A DNA stretch of 64,000 bases from Embleya scabrispora (GCF_002024165.1 NZ_MWQN01000002.1:496001-560000), one strand, 5' to 3'. Positions 34,884-44,740 are shown, counted from the first letter of the stretch. Notes: generated by a model from the letters alone, not told the origin. Program-made: numbers and translations.

Positions 34884-36060
34884 CAGTACTCCGATCCTCC
34901 CGACCACCCCGCGCGGCCACTGCCCAGAGCATCGCATCCGCCCACCCGAGGCGGACCCGCCGAGCCGACCGCAGTCGGAAAACGCCCCGCAACGGGCCAT
35001 CGGATGAAACGGAGGAGGCACTGAAACCCAACCAACTGTTTTTTGACAGTGGCAGCACGAGCTCCGACACCGGAATCACCGCACAACCGGTCCACCGGCA
35101 CGTCGCGACATCACGCCCGCCGCTCGCCCCCTCCCACCCTCCGAGCCCGCGCCCTTCTCGAGAGCCCAACCGCCCACCCTGCCCCCAAGCCCCGTACACG
35201 GCAGCACACCGCGACACGGCAGCCCGCCCCAACCGTCCCGTCGGTTCGTTGTATGCCATCCATCCCTTCCACCACTTTGTTCCTGAGCCGACCTGCCGTC
35301 CTCTTCCCAGTGACGGCAAAAGCCGGCTTCCCTACCTTTTAAGGTGATTTTCACTCCCGTCATAATTCCTCTCCCCAGCCCTCGGAAGCCCCTTCTTCAA
35401 GCCCTCCCATCGCTTCAGCGGGCCGTTCCCGCAACGCCCTCAAATAGCTTTTGACCTGCAACTTGCATGGCAAGTTGTCCGGCGACCCGGAGCGGGATCT
35501 GTGCGTGTTGCTGTGCGGTGAGATGTCCTTTGATATGTCCGGCACAGTGCAGCCCAACACGTTCGTCAATCCGCAGCGCTGTACGGGCGGGTGTGCGGGC
35601 GGATGTACGGCGCGAACGACGAACGCTCGGTGTCATGGGCGGCCGGCCGGAGCAGTGGGCGGAACTGCGGCCCGCGCGCTGAAGCCGCCGATGGCTCCGG
35701 CGGTGGCTCTCACGCCGGCTCTGACGACGGGCCACGCAGTGGGCGTGGCAGCGGATCGCACGATCGGTCGCACGGTCGCTCTCGCGATAGTCCGAACGGC
35801 GGAACCGACGGCCGGTCGAGCACTGGATCACGCGACGGAACACACACTCGACGCCTGGGTATTCATGCGTGACAGGGGATGGGTGGCTGGGCAGATCTTC
35901 CAACATGCAGATCGAACACACCGGTAATGCCTTATTTTCCGGGCTTTTGTGCCGCCGCCGTGCCGGCTTCACTGCATTGAGCGACACGCCGACTCTCCTG
36001 ACAGGAAGTTATTTGCCGGAGATCGCGATAGGCTTCGGTCGTTGACACGAAAGGACGGTC
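34884..36060. other. Gene-poor region upstream of the replicon-like module
   Basis: Nearly 1.2 kb with no convincing gene. From 35330 to 35530 the GC content drops. A perfect palindrome lies at 35459-35477 (CAACTTGC and GCAAGTTG around ATG), typical of an operator. Between 35590 and 35870 short degenerate direct repeats (GATCGCACGATCGGTCGCAC-like) occur. Overlapping open frames on both strands (35415-35987 and 35451-35927) have poor codon bias. This may be regulatory or origin DNA of the adjacent module. Confidence 0.45.
35459..35477. promoter_or_regulatory. Perfect 8+8 operator-like palindrome
   Basis: CAACTTGC and GCAAGTTG are perfect inverted arms around ATG. The site lies in a lower-GC patch about 600 bases upstream of the small wHTH-like gene. 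The binding protein is unknown. Confidence 0.5.
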
Positions 36061-36528
36061 ATGGCCACTTCCCGGGAGCGTTGGACCGTGGCAAGGCTCG
36101 CGGCCATCGCGGGTCTGCCCAGCAAGGTGGGCTACGAGGCACGGGACCGAAACGTGCTGCACCCGACGGTGCTCTCGCCCAGCGATGTATTGCCCCTGCT
36201 CACCTTCGAGGCCCTGCGAAGGATCAGCTGGCCGGGTGAGAACTATGCGCGCAACACACCGCAGCGCCTGCGCCTCTGGGAGCACCTGGCCATCGAACAC
36301 TCACGCGTCGGCGACCTCGCCGACGTCGACCCGATGACCGGCCTCTACGTCCACCCGTCGGGTGCCGACCTGGCCGTTCGACCGAGTGAACACGCCGCGC
36401 TCGCACTGCGGTTCGTCGAGGAGAACACGCCGTACCAGTACCTCACCCTCGGCGCGTGGGCCCAGCAGGCCCTGCGCGCCCTGGCAGCCGAACAGGAACA
36501 GGTCGGACGACGGCATGGTGCGGCCTGA
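36061..36528 (+). CDS. Small wHTH-like hypothetical protein
   Basis: A 155-residue protein preceded by AAAGGA at a good distance. The N terminus RWTVARLAAIAGLPSKVGYE resembles a MerR/winged-helix opening, and the rest is helical with SEHAALALRFVEENTPYQYL near the end. It is 316 bases upstream of the large HTH/zinc-finger gene and separated from it by two strong hairpins. A regulatory or accessory replication role is plausible from context only. Family not recognised. Confidence 0.6.
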   Translation: MATSRERWTVARLAAIAGLPSKVGYEARDRNVLHPTVLSPSDVLPLLTFEALRRISWPGENYARNTPQRLRLWEHLAIEHSRVGDLADVDPMTGLYVHPSGADLAVRPSEHAALALRFVEENTPYQYLTLGAWAQQALRALAAEQEQVGRRHGAA

Positions 36529-36844
36529 GCGCCGGGCAGCGCCGTCGGAAGTCCACAAAAGCAGAGCGAGTGGCCTAGGAGTCCAGCCCTAGTCCACTCG
36601 CTCGCAGCTCAGCGCCCCTAGGGGCGCCGTCGGAGAAAGGAGGCCTGCCGGCCGCTTACACAACCGAACAGTGAGACCCAGCCGTTCCGGTACTTCCACG
36701 CGCCGAACGGTCGGGTCGCCCATACCTCTTTCTCTTCACCAGCTTCAGGAGCAGATCATACCTGCGATCCCCGAGGCAGGCCCAGTGCTGTCTTCAGCCA
36801 GGTCCTTGCCCTCTTCAAGTGTGCCCGAATCCTCTGGATTCACG
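36529..36844 (+). promoter_or_regulatory. Leader with hairpin and 16-bp palindrome before the large HTH gene
   Basis: GAGCGAGTGG (36564-36573) pairs with CCACTCGCTC (36594-36603), extended by CTAGG (36575-36579) with CCTAG (36588-36592). Next is the perfect palindrome GCGCCCCTAGGGGCGC (36612-36627), then AAAGGAGG (36636-36643) with no start codon at proper distance. Both structures share the CCTAGG core. They may terminate transcription of the upstream gene, bind the downstream protein, or form part of an origin. GC at third positions is unbiased until 36845, so this is not coding. Confidence 0.55.
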
Positions 36845-38821
36845 ATGCAGGCTCGGGTGCGTGCCGCCTTGCGTGCGGCCCGAGTTCGGGTCAGCGGTGC
36901 CCGCGGCATCGACCCGACCATGCCGGACTCGGTCCGCCGTGCCTCGGTCAAGGTCCCGCTGCGCGTGGTGACCGGCGAGGCGTACAGCGACCTGGCCTTC
37001 GTCTTCGCCGCCAAGGTCGGCCACCTGGCGGCCGGCCCGAACCAGCCCGGCTGCATCGCCGACCTGACGACCATCGCCCGCTACCTGGGCCTGACCGTAC
37101 GCTCGGTCACCCAGCCCGACGGCCGCATCGCGCTCAAGGCCCCGTCGTCCCTGTACGCCGCGCAGAAGCAGCTCACCGCCGGCGAGGAACTGACCGTCGT
37201 CCGCCGCACCAAGCCCTCCGGCACCGGGACCTCGGCCGTACGCCGCCTGCGCACCCCGGAAAAGGGCGAGCCGTGGGTGATGGTGCCCGTCGCGCTCCTG
37301 GGCGCGGTCCCGCATCGGCATGCCCGGGCGTACGCCGTCATCAGCTACGCCCGCGCCCGCGGCCACCACCTGACCTACGCCGAACTCGCCGACGTGCTGC
37401 GCCACCAGTCGGGACGTCGGATCGGCGAGCCGGTGAGTGTACGCGCCGCTCGTGGCGTGGTGTCCGACCTGGAGCGATGGGGCTGGGTCGAGGTTGGCCG
37501 CCGGGAGGGGTGGCAGGGGCGCAACATGATGGTCCCGCTCCGACCGTTCGAACCGGGGAGCGACGACGAGTCGATCGCCGAGGCCGGTGTGGCTGACATG
37601 ACAGGCGTGGCCGGTGTGGCGGCCAAGGCCGATGAGGCGGATGAGACCGCGGACATCTTTGCCGGGCATGCGTTCGGGGAAGCGGACGAGGCGCCTGCGG
37701 AGGCTGGGACGGACAAAACCGGCGCGGCGGCAACGGCGGGGGAGACCTCGGCGGACTCGCGGTCCGACCGTCCGGTCGGCCTCGGCGCGGCCTTTCACGT
37801 GGGCACCGGAACAGCGGGCTTCCCGACCCTCGGGTCAATCATCAACCAGGTTGTCGAACCGCCTGCCGGAGCACTGTCCGAGGCCGCCTCGGGAACCGTC
37901 GTCCGAACGTCGTCCAGGCCGTCGGAGAACGGCATTTCGGCAGCTCAAAACCCAGGTGCGGAGGGTCAATGGACGTCGGGTCCGCAGGGGGTTCGGACCT
38001 CCGTCACGTATAAGGAAGACACTCCGATTGACCTACAGATGAACGCGGCTTCCCCAGGGGGTTCCGCCCGAAGGGCGCTCTCGGTGGTAGACGTGCCCCA
38101 GCCCGCGAACAACGGCCGAACCGGCTTCGCGACGCTTCCGGCGAACGAGGCGCCTGCGGCGGAACCCCGTCGATTGCGACACGTGACGGTCCCGAACCAT
38201 CGGACCACCATCTCCCCGGCGGCGGCGAGGGCGTTCGCCGGAATCAGGCCGCTGGTGGAGCGGATGAGCATCGGCCAGCGGGTCGTGGCGGCGGCTCTGG
38301 TGGACCGCGCCGTGGCCGAAGTCGGCGACGCGGACCGGGTCTTCGCCCGGCTGGCGGACCGGTGGCGGACGCAGCACGGGCCCGTGGGCAGCCCCATCGG
38401 CTGGCTGAGCGGCCGCGGGCTGCCCCGGCGGGGGTGCGCCGACCCGAACTGCGAGGACGGCCGCCTGTGGCTGCCCACGGCCGGTCCCGGGGTGGGCGTG
38501 GCGGACGACCCGTTCGCCTGCCGCAACTGCGCCCGGCAGGACCAGGATCGGCGGGCCGCGGCGGACGAGCGGTTCGGCGCGGACCGGCGGGCGGCGAACC
38601 GGGCCCGGACGGGGCAGGAGCCGATCGCGGCGATGGGGCCGGCGGTCGGGGCGATGGCCCACCGGGCGGCCGCGCCGGCGCCGATCGGGACCTGCGACGA
38701 CTGCGACCGGGCGGTCCGGGGCCTGCGGGCCGACGGGGTGTGCGCCGATTGCCGGGAGGACCGGGAGGCCGCCGCCGTGGCCGCCGAACGGACCTCCGGA
38801 GCGCTCCAGGCGGCGTTCTGA
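36845..38821 (+). CDS. Large HTH/zinc-finger protein, candidate replication initiator
   Basis: A protein of about 658 residues. The first 250 residues contain two winged-helix-like segments (IADLTTIARYLGLTVRSVTQ; LTYAELADVLRHQSGRRIGE ending GWVEVGRREGWQGRNMMVPL). A long acidic, Ala-rich linker follows (about 250-450). The C terminus has two zinc-binding clusters: CADPNC with CRNC (about 535-570) and CDDCDRAVRGLRADGVCADC. Architecture, nearby par genes and leader palindromes suggest a plasmid-type initiator or its regulator. The frame is open to GTG 36671, but codon bias starts at ATG 36845; ATG 36919 is another option. I do not recognise a named family. Confidence 0.6.
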   Translation: MQARVRAALRAARVRVSGARGIDPTMPDSVRRASVKVPLRVVTGEAYSDLAFVFAAKVGHLAAGPNQPGCIADLTTIARYLGLTVRSVTQPDGRIALKAPSSLYAAQKQLTAGEELTVVRRTKPSGTGTSAVRRLRTPEKGEPWVMVPVALLGAVPHRHARAYAVISYARARGHHLTYAELADVLRHQSGRRIGEPVSVRAARGVVSDLERWGWVEVGRREGWQGRNMMVPLRPFEPGSDDESIAEAGVADMTGVAGVAAKADEADETADIFAGHAFGEADEAPAEAGTDKTGAAATAGETSADSRSDRPVGLGAAFHVGTGTAGFPTLGSIINQVVEPPAGALSEAASGTVVRTSSRPSENGISAAQNPGAEGQWTSGPQGVRTSVTYKEDTPIDLQMNAASPGGSARRALSVVDVPQPANNGRTGFATLPANEAPAAEPRRLRHVTVPNHRTTISPAAARAFAGIRPLVERMSIGQRVVAAALVDRAVAEVGDADRVFARLADRWRTQHGPVGSPIGWLSGRGLPRRGCADPNCEDGRLWLPTAGPGVGVADDPFACRNCARQDQDRRAAADERFGADRRAANRARTGQEPIAAMGPAVGAMAHRAAAPAPIGTCDDCDRAVRGLRADGVCADCREDREAAAVAAERTSGALQAAF

Positions 38822-39094
38822 GCGCCTGTGGAGCCGCCGGCGGGTTGATCGACGGCCGGCGGACTGCGGAGCCGCAGGAGGACCGCTCAGCGACTCGGCG
38901 ACTGGTGGGCCTGCCTGGAACTCCGGCGAACAGAACGAATCGGACGGAGTGTTCGAAGCCGGCGGGGCAGCAAGGTGCCAGGCGGCAACGTGTCGGCGAC
39001 GCAGACGCAGGCACGAGCACGGCTACGGCCGTCACCGGAAGCGGAGACCGCGGCCTGCCACGCCGTTGTCTCCGTCCCGACCCCGCACGCAAAA

Positions 39095-39144
39095 CGCCGT
39101 CGGCGGGCGCGGGGGACCGAAGCCCTCCACGCCCGCCGACGGCG
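39095..39144. terminator. Perfect 15-bp stem terminator
   Basis: CGCCGTCGGCGGGCG (39095-39109) and CGCCCGCCGACGGCG (39130-39144) pair perfectly with a 20-base loop. It lies directly after the stop of the partition partner gene and between it and the convergent HTH/zinc-finger gene, so it can stop transcription from both sides. The rest of 38822-39146 has no gene. Confidence 0.75.
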
Positions 39145-39146
39145 GA

Positions 39147-40427
39147 TTACTGCTGGGGCGAGAAGATCTCGGGCCGACCGAGGGCGCCCTCGGCGTCGAG
39201 GCGTTCGAGGAACAGTTCGACGGCGGCCGAGAACAGGTACACGACCAGACCGCGCTTCTCCGTCGCGGTGAGTTCGGTGTCGAGATCGCGGGCGAGTTCG
39301 TACACGGCCGGGCTGACCCGGTAGCTGGAGGACTGGCTGGGGTCGGTGATACCGCCCCTGGCACGCAGGAACGAGCGGATCATCTCGATCTGCTCGTCGT
39401 TGTTCTCGGGAAGTTCGAGCAACGCGGCGTTGAGGTAGTGCCCCAGCGCCAGGCGCCGATTCTGCGACGAACGCTTGTCGGCGGTGAGCCGCTTGCCCAG
39501 GCGCGCCTTCACGTCGGGCAGGAGCCGGAATCCCCAGGTTTCCCAGCCCTTGGAGTTTATCCGCGCGTCGAGAAAGCTCTCCAGGAGCGCGGCATGCGCC
39601 GACTGCTCGTCGGCGGAGCCGGCGGCGACCGGAGCCGGCGCGGCAGGCGCGGCAGGTGTGGGAGCGCTGCGCCGGGACGCACGCGGAGCCGGGGCGGCCT
39701 TCGCGGACGCGGACGCCTTCGCGGGCTGGGCGGACGAGGCGGCCCGCGTCGGTGCGGCCGCTCGGGGCGCGGGTTCGGGGGCCTGTTCCGACGTCCGCTC
39801 CGCCTGCGCGGCCGGCGCCGGAGCCGGGGTCGAGACCGGCTCCGGCCGCGGCGTCGGAGCCTGGGCCGACTCCTCGCGGGCCACCTCGAGCCGGGCCAAC
39901 TGGGCGAGCGGGGCCTCCTCGTCGGGTTCGATTTCCCGCCGAGGCCTGGGAGTCGACGCTTCGGCAGGCACGGACGACACCGAAACCGAGGCCGCAGCCG
40001 TGGACGCCGCCGCGCGCGCGAATTCCGGCTCCGGAGTCGACGCCTGCACCGATTCCGAAGCCGCCACGGGCTGCGTGTCCGACAGGGGCTCCACAGCCGG
40101 CTCCGCGCTCGCCGGCGCGGCCTCGACGACGGACGCGGCCGCGGCGGGTACCGGCTCGGGCTCGGGCTCCGGTTCGGGCTCGGCCGCCGGTGCCGGTACA
40201 GCGGCCGCGGCGGTCTTGAACGGCGGCCCCGAGGACGTGGCGCCGGAACCGCCACCGCTGCCGCCGCCGCCCATCTGGGCCAGCAGCGCGGCCGTCGAGT
40301 CGGTGCCCGAGTTCAGGAAGCTGCCGTTCATGGCGTCCTGCAGCGCCGCCGCCAGGACGGACGACTGAACAGCGGGTGCCTTCCTCGCTTTTGCCTTGGA
40401 CTTGGGCACGGGCTTCTCGTCGGTCAT
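39147..40427 (-). CDS. Putative ParB-position partition partner, Ala/Pro/Glu-rich
   Basis: A 426-residue protein. A short basic N terminus (PKSKAKARKAPAVQSS) and a Gly/Ser stretch lead into about 200 residues of Ala/Pro/Glu/Thr-rich, probably disordered linker (AEPEPEPEPEPVPAAAAS). The last 135 residues are a folded helical domain: LLESFLDARINSKGWETWGF, LLPDVKARLGKRLTADKRSS, and a final helix VVYLFSAAVELFLERLD. No canonical ParB box or spo0J HTH is visible. The ATG overlaps the parA stop by one base (TGATG), so it is translationally coupled, and parA partners are nearly always centromere-binding proteins. Confidence 0.6.
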   Translation of the reverse strand: MTDEKPVPKSKAKARKAPAVQSSVLAAALQDAMNGSFLNSGTDSTAALLAQMGGGGSGGGSGATSSGPPFKTAAAAVPAPAAEPEPEPEPEPVPAAAASVVEAAPASAEPAVEPLSDTQPVAASESVQASTPEPEFARAAASTAAASVSVSSVPAEASTPRPRREIEPDEEAPLAQLARLEVAREESAQAPTPRPEPVSTPAPAPAAQAERTSEQAPEPAPRAAAPTRAASSAQPAKASASAKAAPAPRASRRSAPTPAAPAAPAPVAAGSADEQSAHAALLESFLDARINSKGWETWGFRLLPDVKARLGKRLTADKRSSQNRRLALGHYLNAALLELPENNDEQIEMIRSFLRARGGITDPSQSSSYRVSPAVYELARDLDTELTATEKRGLVVYLFSAAVELFLERLDAEGALGRPEIFSPQQ

Positions 40428-41254
40428 CAGGCGGCCTGCTTCACACGGTCGAACAGTTCGATGGCCAGCTCGGTGTAGGCAACGCTCGCGGCGATGTTCG
40501 GTTGCTCTATGCAGACGGGGCGCCCGATCTCGTACGCCTGCGAGATCCGGCTGTCCCGGCGGATCTGCGTCTGGAAGGGGTCGAGGCCGTAGTCGGCCAG
40601 CCGCTGCTCGACCTGGTCGTCCTCGCTGGTGCGCCGGGACGGGGCGTTGGCCTTGTTGATCACGGTGCCGAGGAAGCGCGGCTCACACTCGCCGAGGGTG
40701 CGCTCGGAGGTGGCGGCCGTCAGCCCCTTGATCACGGCGGCGCCCTGAACGGTCGCGTACAGCGGTTCGCACACCGCGACCACGAAGTCGGCGGCGGCGA
40801 GCGCGACGGCGGACAGGGCGCTCACGCTGGGCGGCGTGTCGATCAGGATGATCGTCGGAGTCCGGCGGATCGGCTCGAGGATGCGGCGGAGAATCCCGGT
40901 GGTGGAGAAGTCCATCCCGGCGATCTTGCGCTCGGCGTCGACCATGGTGCTCTGCACCGAGCCGAAGAGGCTGAGGCTGCCGGTGGTCTCGAACGACTTG
41001 AGCAGTTCGCTGCGGTCGAAGATCATTTCCGGCACATCGGGCGTCATGCCGTTGAGCTGGGCGTAGAGCGCGAAGCCGACCGAGCGCTGAGGCTGCGGCA
41101 CCACACCGAGGGCAACGCCGGCCTGCGCCTGCGGCTCGAGGTCGACCACGAGGGCGTGGAAGCCGTTGATGGCCAGAGCACTCGCAAGGTTCACCGTCGT
41201 CGTCGTCTTCCCGGGACCCCCCTTCTGGCTGGCCACCGCCACAACTGCACCCAT
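40427..41254 (-). CDS. parA: ParA-family partitioning ATPase
   Basis: A 275-residue deviant Walker ATPase. The start ATG 41254 (MGAVVAVASQKGGPGKTTTT) is preceded by GAGAGGA. The deviant Walker A KGGPGKTT is at 11-18, Walker A' is VDLEPQAQAGVALG (Glu in place of the usual Asp in DxDPQ), and Walker B IILIDTPPSVSALS follows. It lacks an N-terminal HTH, like ParAs of chromosomes and many actinobacterial plasmids. It drives segregation of the replicon by ATP-dependent nonspecific DNA binding together with the coupled downstream protein. Confidence 0.88.
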   Translation of the reverse strand: MGAVVAVASQKGGPGKTTTTVNLASALAINGFHALVVDLEPQAQAGVALGVVPQPQRSVGFALYAQLNGMTPDVPEMIFDRSELLKSFETTGSLSLFGSVQSTMVDAERKIAGMDFSTTGILRRILEPIRRTPTIILIDTPPSVSALSAVALAAADFVVAVCEPLYATVQGAAVIKGLTAATSERTLGECEPRFLGTVINKANAPSRRTSEDDQVEQRLADYGLDPFQTQIRRDSRISQAYEIGRPVCIEQPNIAASVAYTELAIELFDRVKQAA

Positions 41255-41315
41255 CGTGCGTCCTCTCGGAGTAGAGCGGCCGAACGCCTGCGTGAGCCGG
41301 GGTTCCGCCCGGTGG

Positions 41316-41478
41316 CCTGTCAGAGCCGTCCACTGAACCTGACAGGGAAGACGACGTACCTCCGGGATAGCTGCTCGATACTTCCGCCGGAAGCCCGAAA
41401 ACGCAACGAACCAGGATCTAGCGGGCAGAACCTCCAAGGTGTCCTTGAGGGGTCCGACCTAAGTTTTGTCTGTCAGGT
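41316..41478. promoter_or_regulatory. CCTGTCAG inverted and direct repeats upstream of parA
   Basis: CCTGTCAG (41316-41323) and CTGACAGG (41339-41346) are perfect inverted arms 15 bases apart. A third site in the same sequence, CTGTCAGGT, is at 41470-41478. They lie 60-225 bases upstream of parA. This is where a plasmid par operator or centromere is expected, so they may be sites of the downstream partner protein. Confidence 0.55.
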
Positions 41479-41530
41479 TAGCAGCGGAATCCCAAAATTC
41501 ACTGTGACACTCGGAAAACCCACCCGTATG

Positions 41531-44500
41531 TCCCGGTTAACCCGTTTGGTCGGCCCGATCTACGCCCCCAACAGACTCTTTTGGCGCACCAATTCCCCTC
41601 AACCTCTCGTTTTCCGAACCACCTGTACGACATATCGAGACACCCAGCCGACCCTCTCCGGCCCCGACCGTCGCCGCCCCGGCCCGCCAAGCCCGGAGCC
41701 CTACCCCGCCGGCTCGCTCCCGCGGCCCACCCACCCGAACCAAGCGCCCAAGCGCCCAAGCAACGAACACCCGACCCAGCACGCGGCACCGCAGCCTCCC
41801 CGCCTCGGTCTGTGCATTCCTGGCGTGTGCATTCCTGGCGTGTGCATCCCTGGCTTGCGTGTCCTCGGCCTGTGCGTCTCGGCTTGCGCACCTCGTACCC
41901 GGCCCCGCGGCCTGTGTGCCTTTGCCCTGCCCGCGCCTGGCTGGCTCGGTCTGCGTGTGCTGCCCCGCGCGTCCCTGCCCCTGGATGGCCTGCCCGCTGG
42001 CCCTCGTCTGCCGGCCGCGCTCGTCCCGACGCAGGTCCACCGCCGTTGCCTGCTCGCCTCAATGCGGGCCCACCCCTGTTGCGCGCGTATCTCGGTGCCA
42101 ACTCCCGCCTGCCGGTGGGCTCTTGGCCACCTCGCATGGGGGATGCCGGTGGGGCATCGCTGTCCCACACGGCGTGCCGGATGGCGCTGCTGCCTGCTGT
42201 TCGCCCAATGCCACGTGCACCCGCTACCGGCTGCTCGCCGTCTGCCGTCTGCCGTCTGCTGCCGGTCACCTGCTGCCCGCCTGCCGAGCGTCGAGCGCTG
42301 CCCCACCGCTCGCCGTGCTCACCCACTTCGCCCGTTAGGTGCGCCCACCCTCCACCCGCTCTCCGGCATACCGCTGGGCCATTGGTGTCGCGCACGGCGT
42401 GTCGAACCGCAACGTCATCCCACCCGGCCGCCGACGGGTGGCTGACCGGCCCGGTTGCCTGTTGGCCGCAGGCTGGCCGCCTATGGCCTGTCGCGCGCCG
42501 GCCCCACCCGCTGCCCGTGTCTGCAACTCGTGGAGTGTCCCGTCCATCGACCCGCCGCTCGCCTGCCACAGGCGCCCTACCTGGCGACCGCTCACACCCG
42601 GTCCCGGCATACGAAGACCGCCCATAGGCCGCCCGCAGCCCGCGCGGCCTGCGCAAAGGCAGTCGACCCACTGCCGGCCGGGCCGTGGCTCCGCCTCCTG
42701 CCTCATTCGCTACCTGCTCGTTGAACTGCCTGGTGGCCGTTCGCTCGCCCGTCGTTGGCCTGTCGTCGCCCGCCTTCGCGGGCAGTGGCCCGGCCACCGC
42801 AAGCCCGGCCATTCGACGTCGGCGGTTCGTCGTGCGCCACGTTGTTTGCGGCTCCGGCCGCTCGACTCCCGCATACCGCATCGGGTGCGGACAGGGCGAA
42901 GCAGCCGAGTCCACGCGGAGGTCATTTCCGGAGGAAGTCGCGATGTCCACCGGACCCATCCGTCAGCCACAAATCGTCAACTTACGTCCGTAGGGCTGTC
43001 GAAGACGCACTGACCGCGCCGTCCCACGCCGTGCCGGCAGCATCCCGTCGAGCGCATCCGCTCGTCGGGGTTCCCCGGCCGGGCCGAGCAGACGGATTCG
43101 GATGTTGTACTCCGCCGAGTCGTCCAGGCCGCGCCGGCCCATCCGTCCCGACACGGCCTCACCCGGTTATCCGGGGCACCGGTCCCGACACACCTGATCC
43201 GGTCCTCCAACCAGTCCGCTCCGACGCAACCTTGCTCGGCCGCCCCGTCCGGCCCGCCCGCTCTCCGTCAGGCAGCCTGGCTTGCGGTCCCAGCGGTCCA
43301 GGTGGACCCGGTCGTCCAGGGCGCCGGTTTTTGGTCCGCCCATTTTGTGGCGGGGCGATGTTGTGCGTCGGGCGGTTCGGGTGGGCGCGTATCCGGTGAT
43401 CGGGGAAGCGGGGCTCGAGCGGCCGCTCGCGTGCCAGGTGACGTGTTTTGCCGAGCCGGCAACGTCCCGTGCGGGGCTCGGTGAGGTTGGGGAGGCGGCC
43501 GAGAAGCCGCGTGCGGGGCGCCGTTCGGCCCGAAAGTCACATGTGCGGTTGCGACGCCGGACGTTCGCGGGATCGCTCTGTCGGCCCTGAGAGGCGCGGT
43601 GTGTGCGCTCGCTTGCTCGTGGGTGCCCGCTGCCCGAACGTCCCGGCACGGAGCCGCTGAGAGGTCGTCTCGGCCACGGATCCACCCGCCGGCGCGTCGA
43701 GTGTCGCGACCGCATGCCGAGTCGTTGCCGGATCCGCGCGCCCGCGCGTTCGTCCACCGAACCTTCGTGCGCGCCGAAGTCCGAGCGTTCCGCAGCTTTG
43801 ACCGCCCGGTGGGCCGTAGCCGGATCGTGTGTGGGAGTGTCGGAGCGCACCGCAGGCAGACCGTCCCGAAGGCAGGTCCGCCCGGGGATTCGGCCACCCA
43901 CCGCGCGGTCCGGGGGCAGACCGATCGGCCCACCGGCCGCCACAGCCGACCGGGCATCCACCCGCCGCTTCACCGAAACACCCAGGACTTCGGCCGCCCG
44001 TCCGTCGCTGCGAATGCAGACCGGTCCGCCCGCAGGACCGCCCGCCCGTCCGACCGTCGAGCCAGCGCTCTGTCTGATCGAATGCCTGCCCATCGTTCCG
44101 CACACAGGAACACCGAGGCCTCGGCACACCGACCTGCCCGCCGTACGCTCCGGCCGTCTGCCCGTCCATCCGTAGTTCCGGCCGTTCATCGATACGTCCG
44201 CCCAGCCGTACATCTGTCGTTCGTTCCGACCGTAGAGCTATGTATCCGTCGTTCGATCCATCGTTTCGACCATAAATCCGAACGACCACCGATCGATCCG
44301 CCCAGAGCAACGCCCGTTGTTCTATCCATCCAGCTATCCATCCATCATTCCGTGCACCCGTACATACATCCATGCGCTCATCGATAGATCTAGCCGTACG
44401 TCCGTTGTTTGCTCTGCCCAGTCATCGCTTCGAACGCCCAACCATAGTTCCATCCATCCATCCCAACACCTGGAGATCCATCCATGCATAGCAACATCCA

Positions 44501-44740
44501 TAGCAAGACCCCTACCTACATCCACAGATTGAGCCATCCGCACACCTCTACGTCCGTCGAAACACCTGTACAGCTACCCACCCATACAACCAAAGACAGT
44601 TCCGTAGATCCGCTTACACATCGCTCTACCTATCCGCCGATCCGACCGTTGCTCCATCCATGCAGCAATCCACCCGTCGGTACGCCCCAACACCCGCCGT
44701 CAGAGACACCCGCACACCCGCACATACAGGCGCCGTTTTA
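41531..44740. other. 3.2-kb gene-free C-rich tract with short tandem repeats
   Basis: No gene with credible codon bias, start or family is seen. The plus strand is markedly richer in C than G through most of the tract (a G-rich interval lies at about 43300-43600). GC content falls from about 70 percent on the left to near 50 percent after 44200. Short repeats abound: a 15-bp unit TGTGCATTCCTGGCG is repeated five times with decay at 41811-41885, CTGCCGT repeats near 42240, and ATCC tetranucleotide runs near 44325-44350 and 44450-44490. Long open frames on both strands are Cys/Arg/Pro low complexity. Confidence 0.6.
41811..41885. repeat. 15-bp tandem repeat, five decaying units
   Basis: TGTGCATTCCTGGCG is perfect at 41811-41825 and 41826-41840; the next three 15-bp units diverge progressively. 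It lies inside the gene-free C-rich tract. The pattern looks like slippage expansion. Confidence 0.8.

Noticed and set aside
34149-35021. Longer HAD protein starting at 35021
   Set aside because: The first 46 codons lack codon bias and family similarity; ATG 34883 gives the normal motif I position.
41499-42959. 486-codon minus-strand and overlapping plus-strand open frames upstream of parA
   Set aside because: Low-complexity Arg/Gly/Cys sequence, no ribosome site, and frames open on both strands; best seen as non-coding C-rich DNA.
44300-44500. Linear replicon telomere
   Set aside because: The ATCC-rich stretch lacks the close-packed GC-rich palindromes typical of Streptomyces telomeres and lies inside the window.
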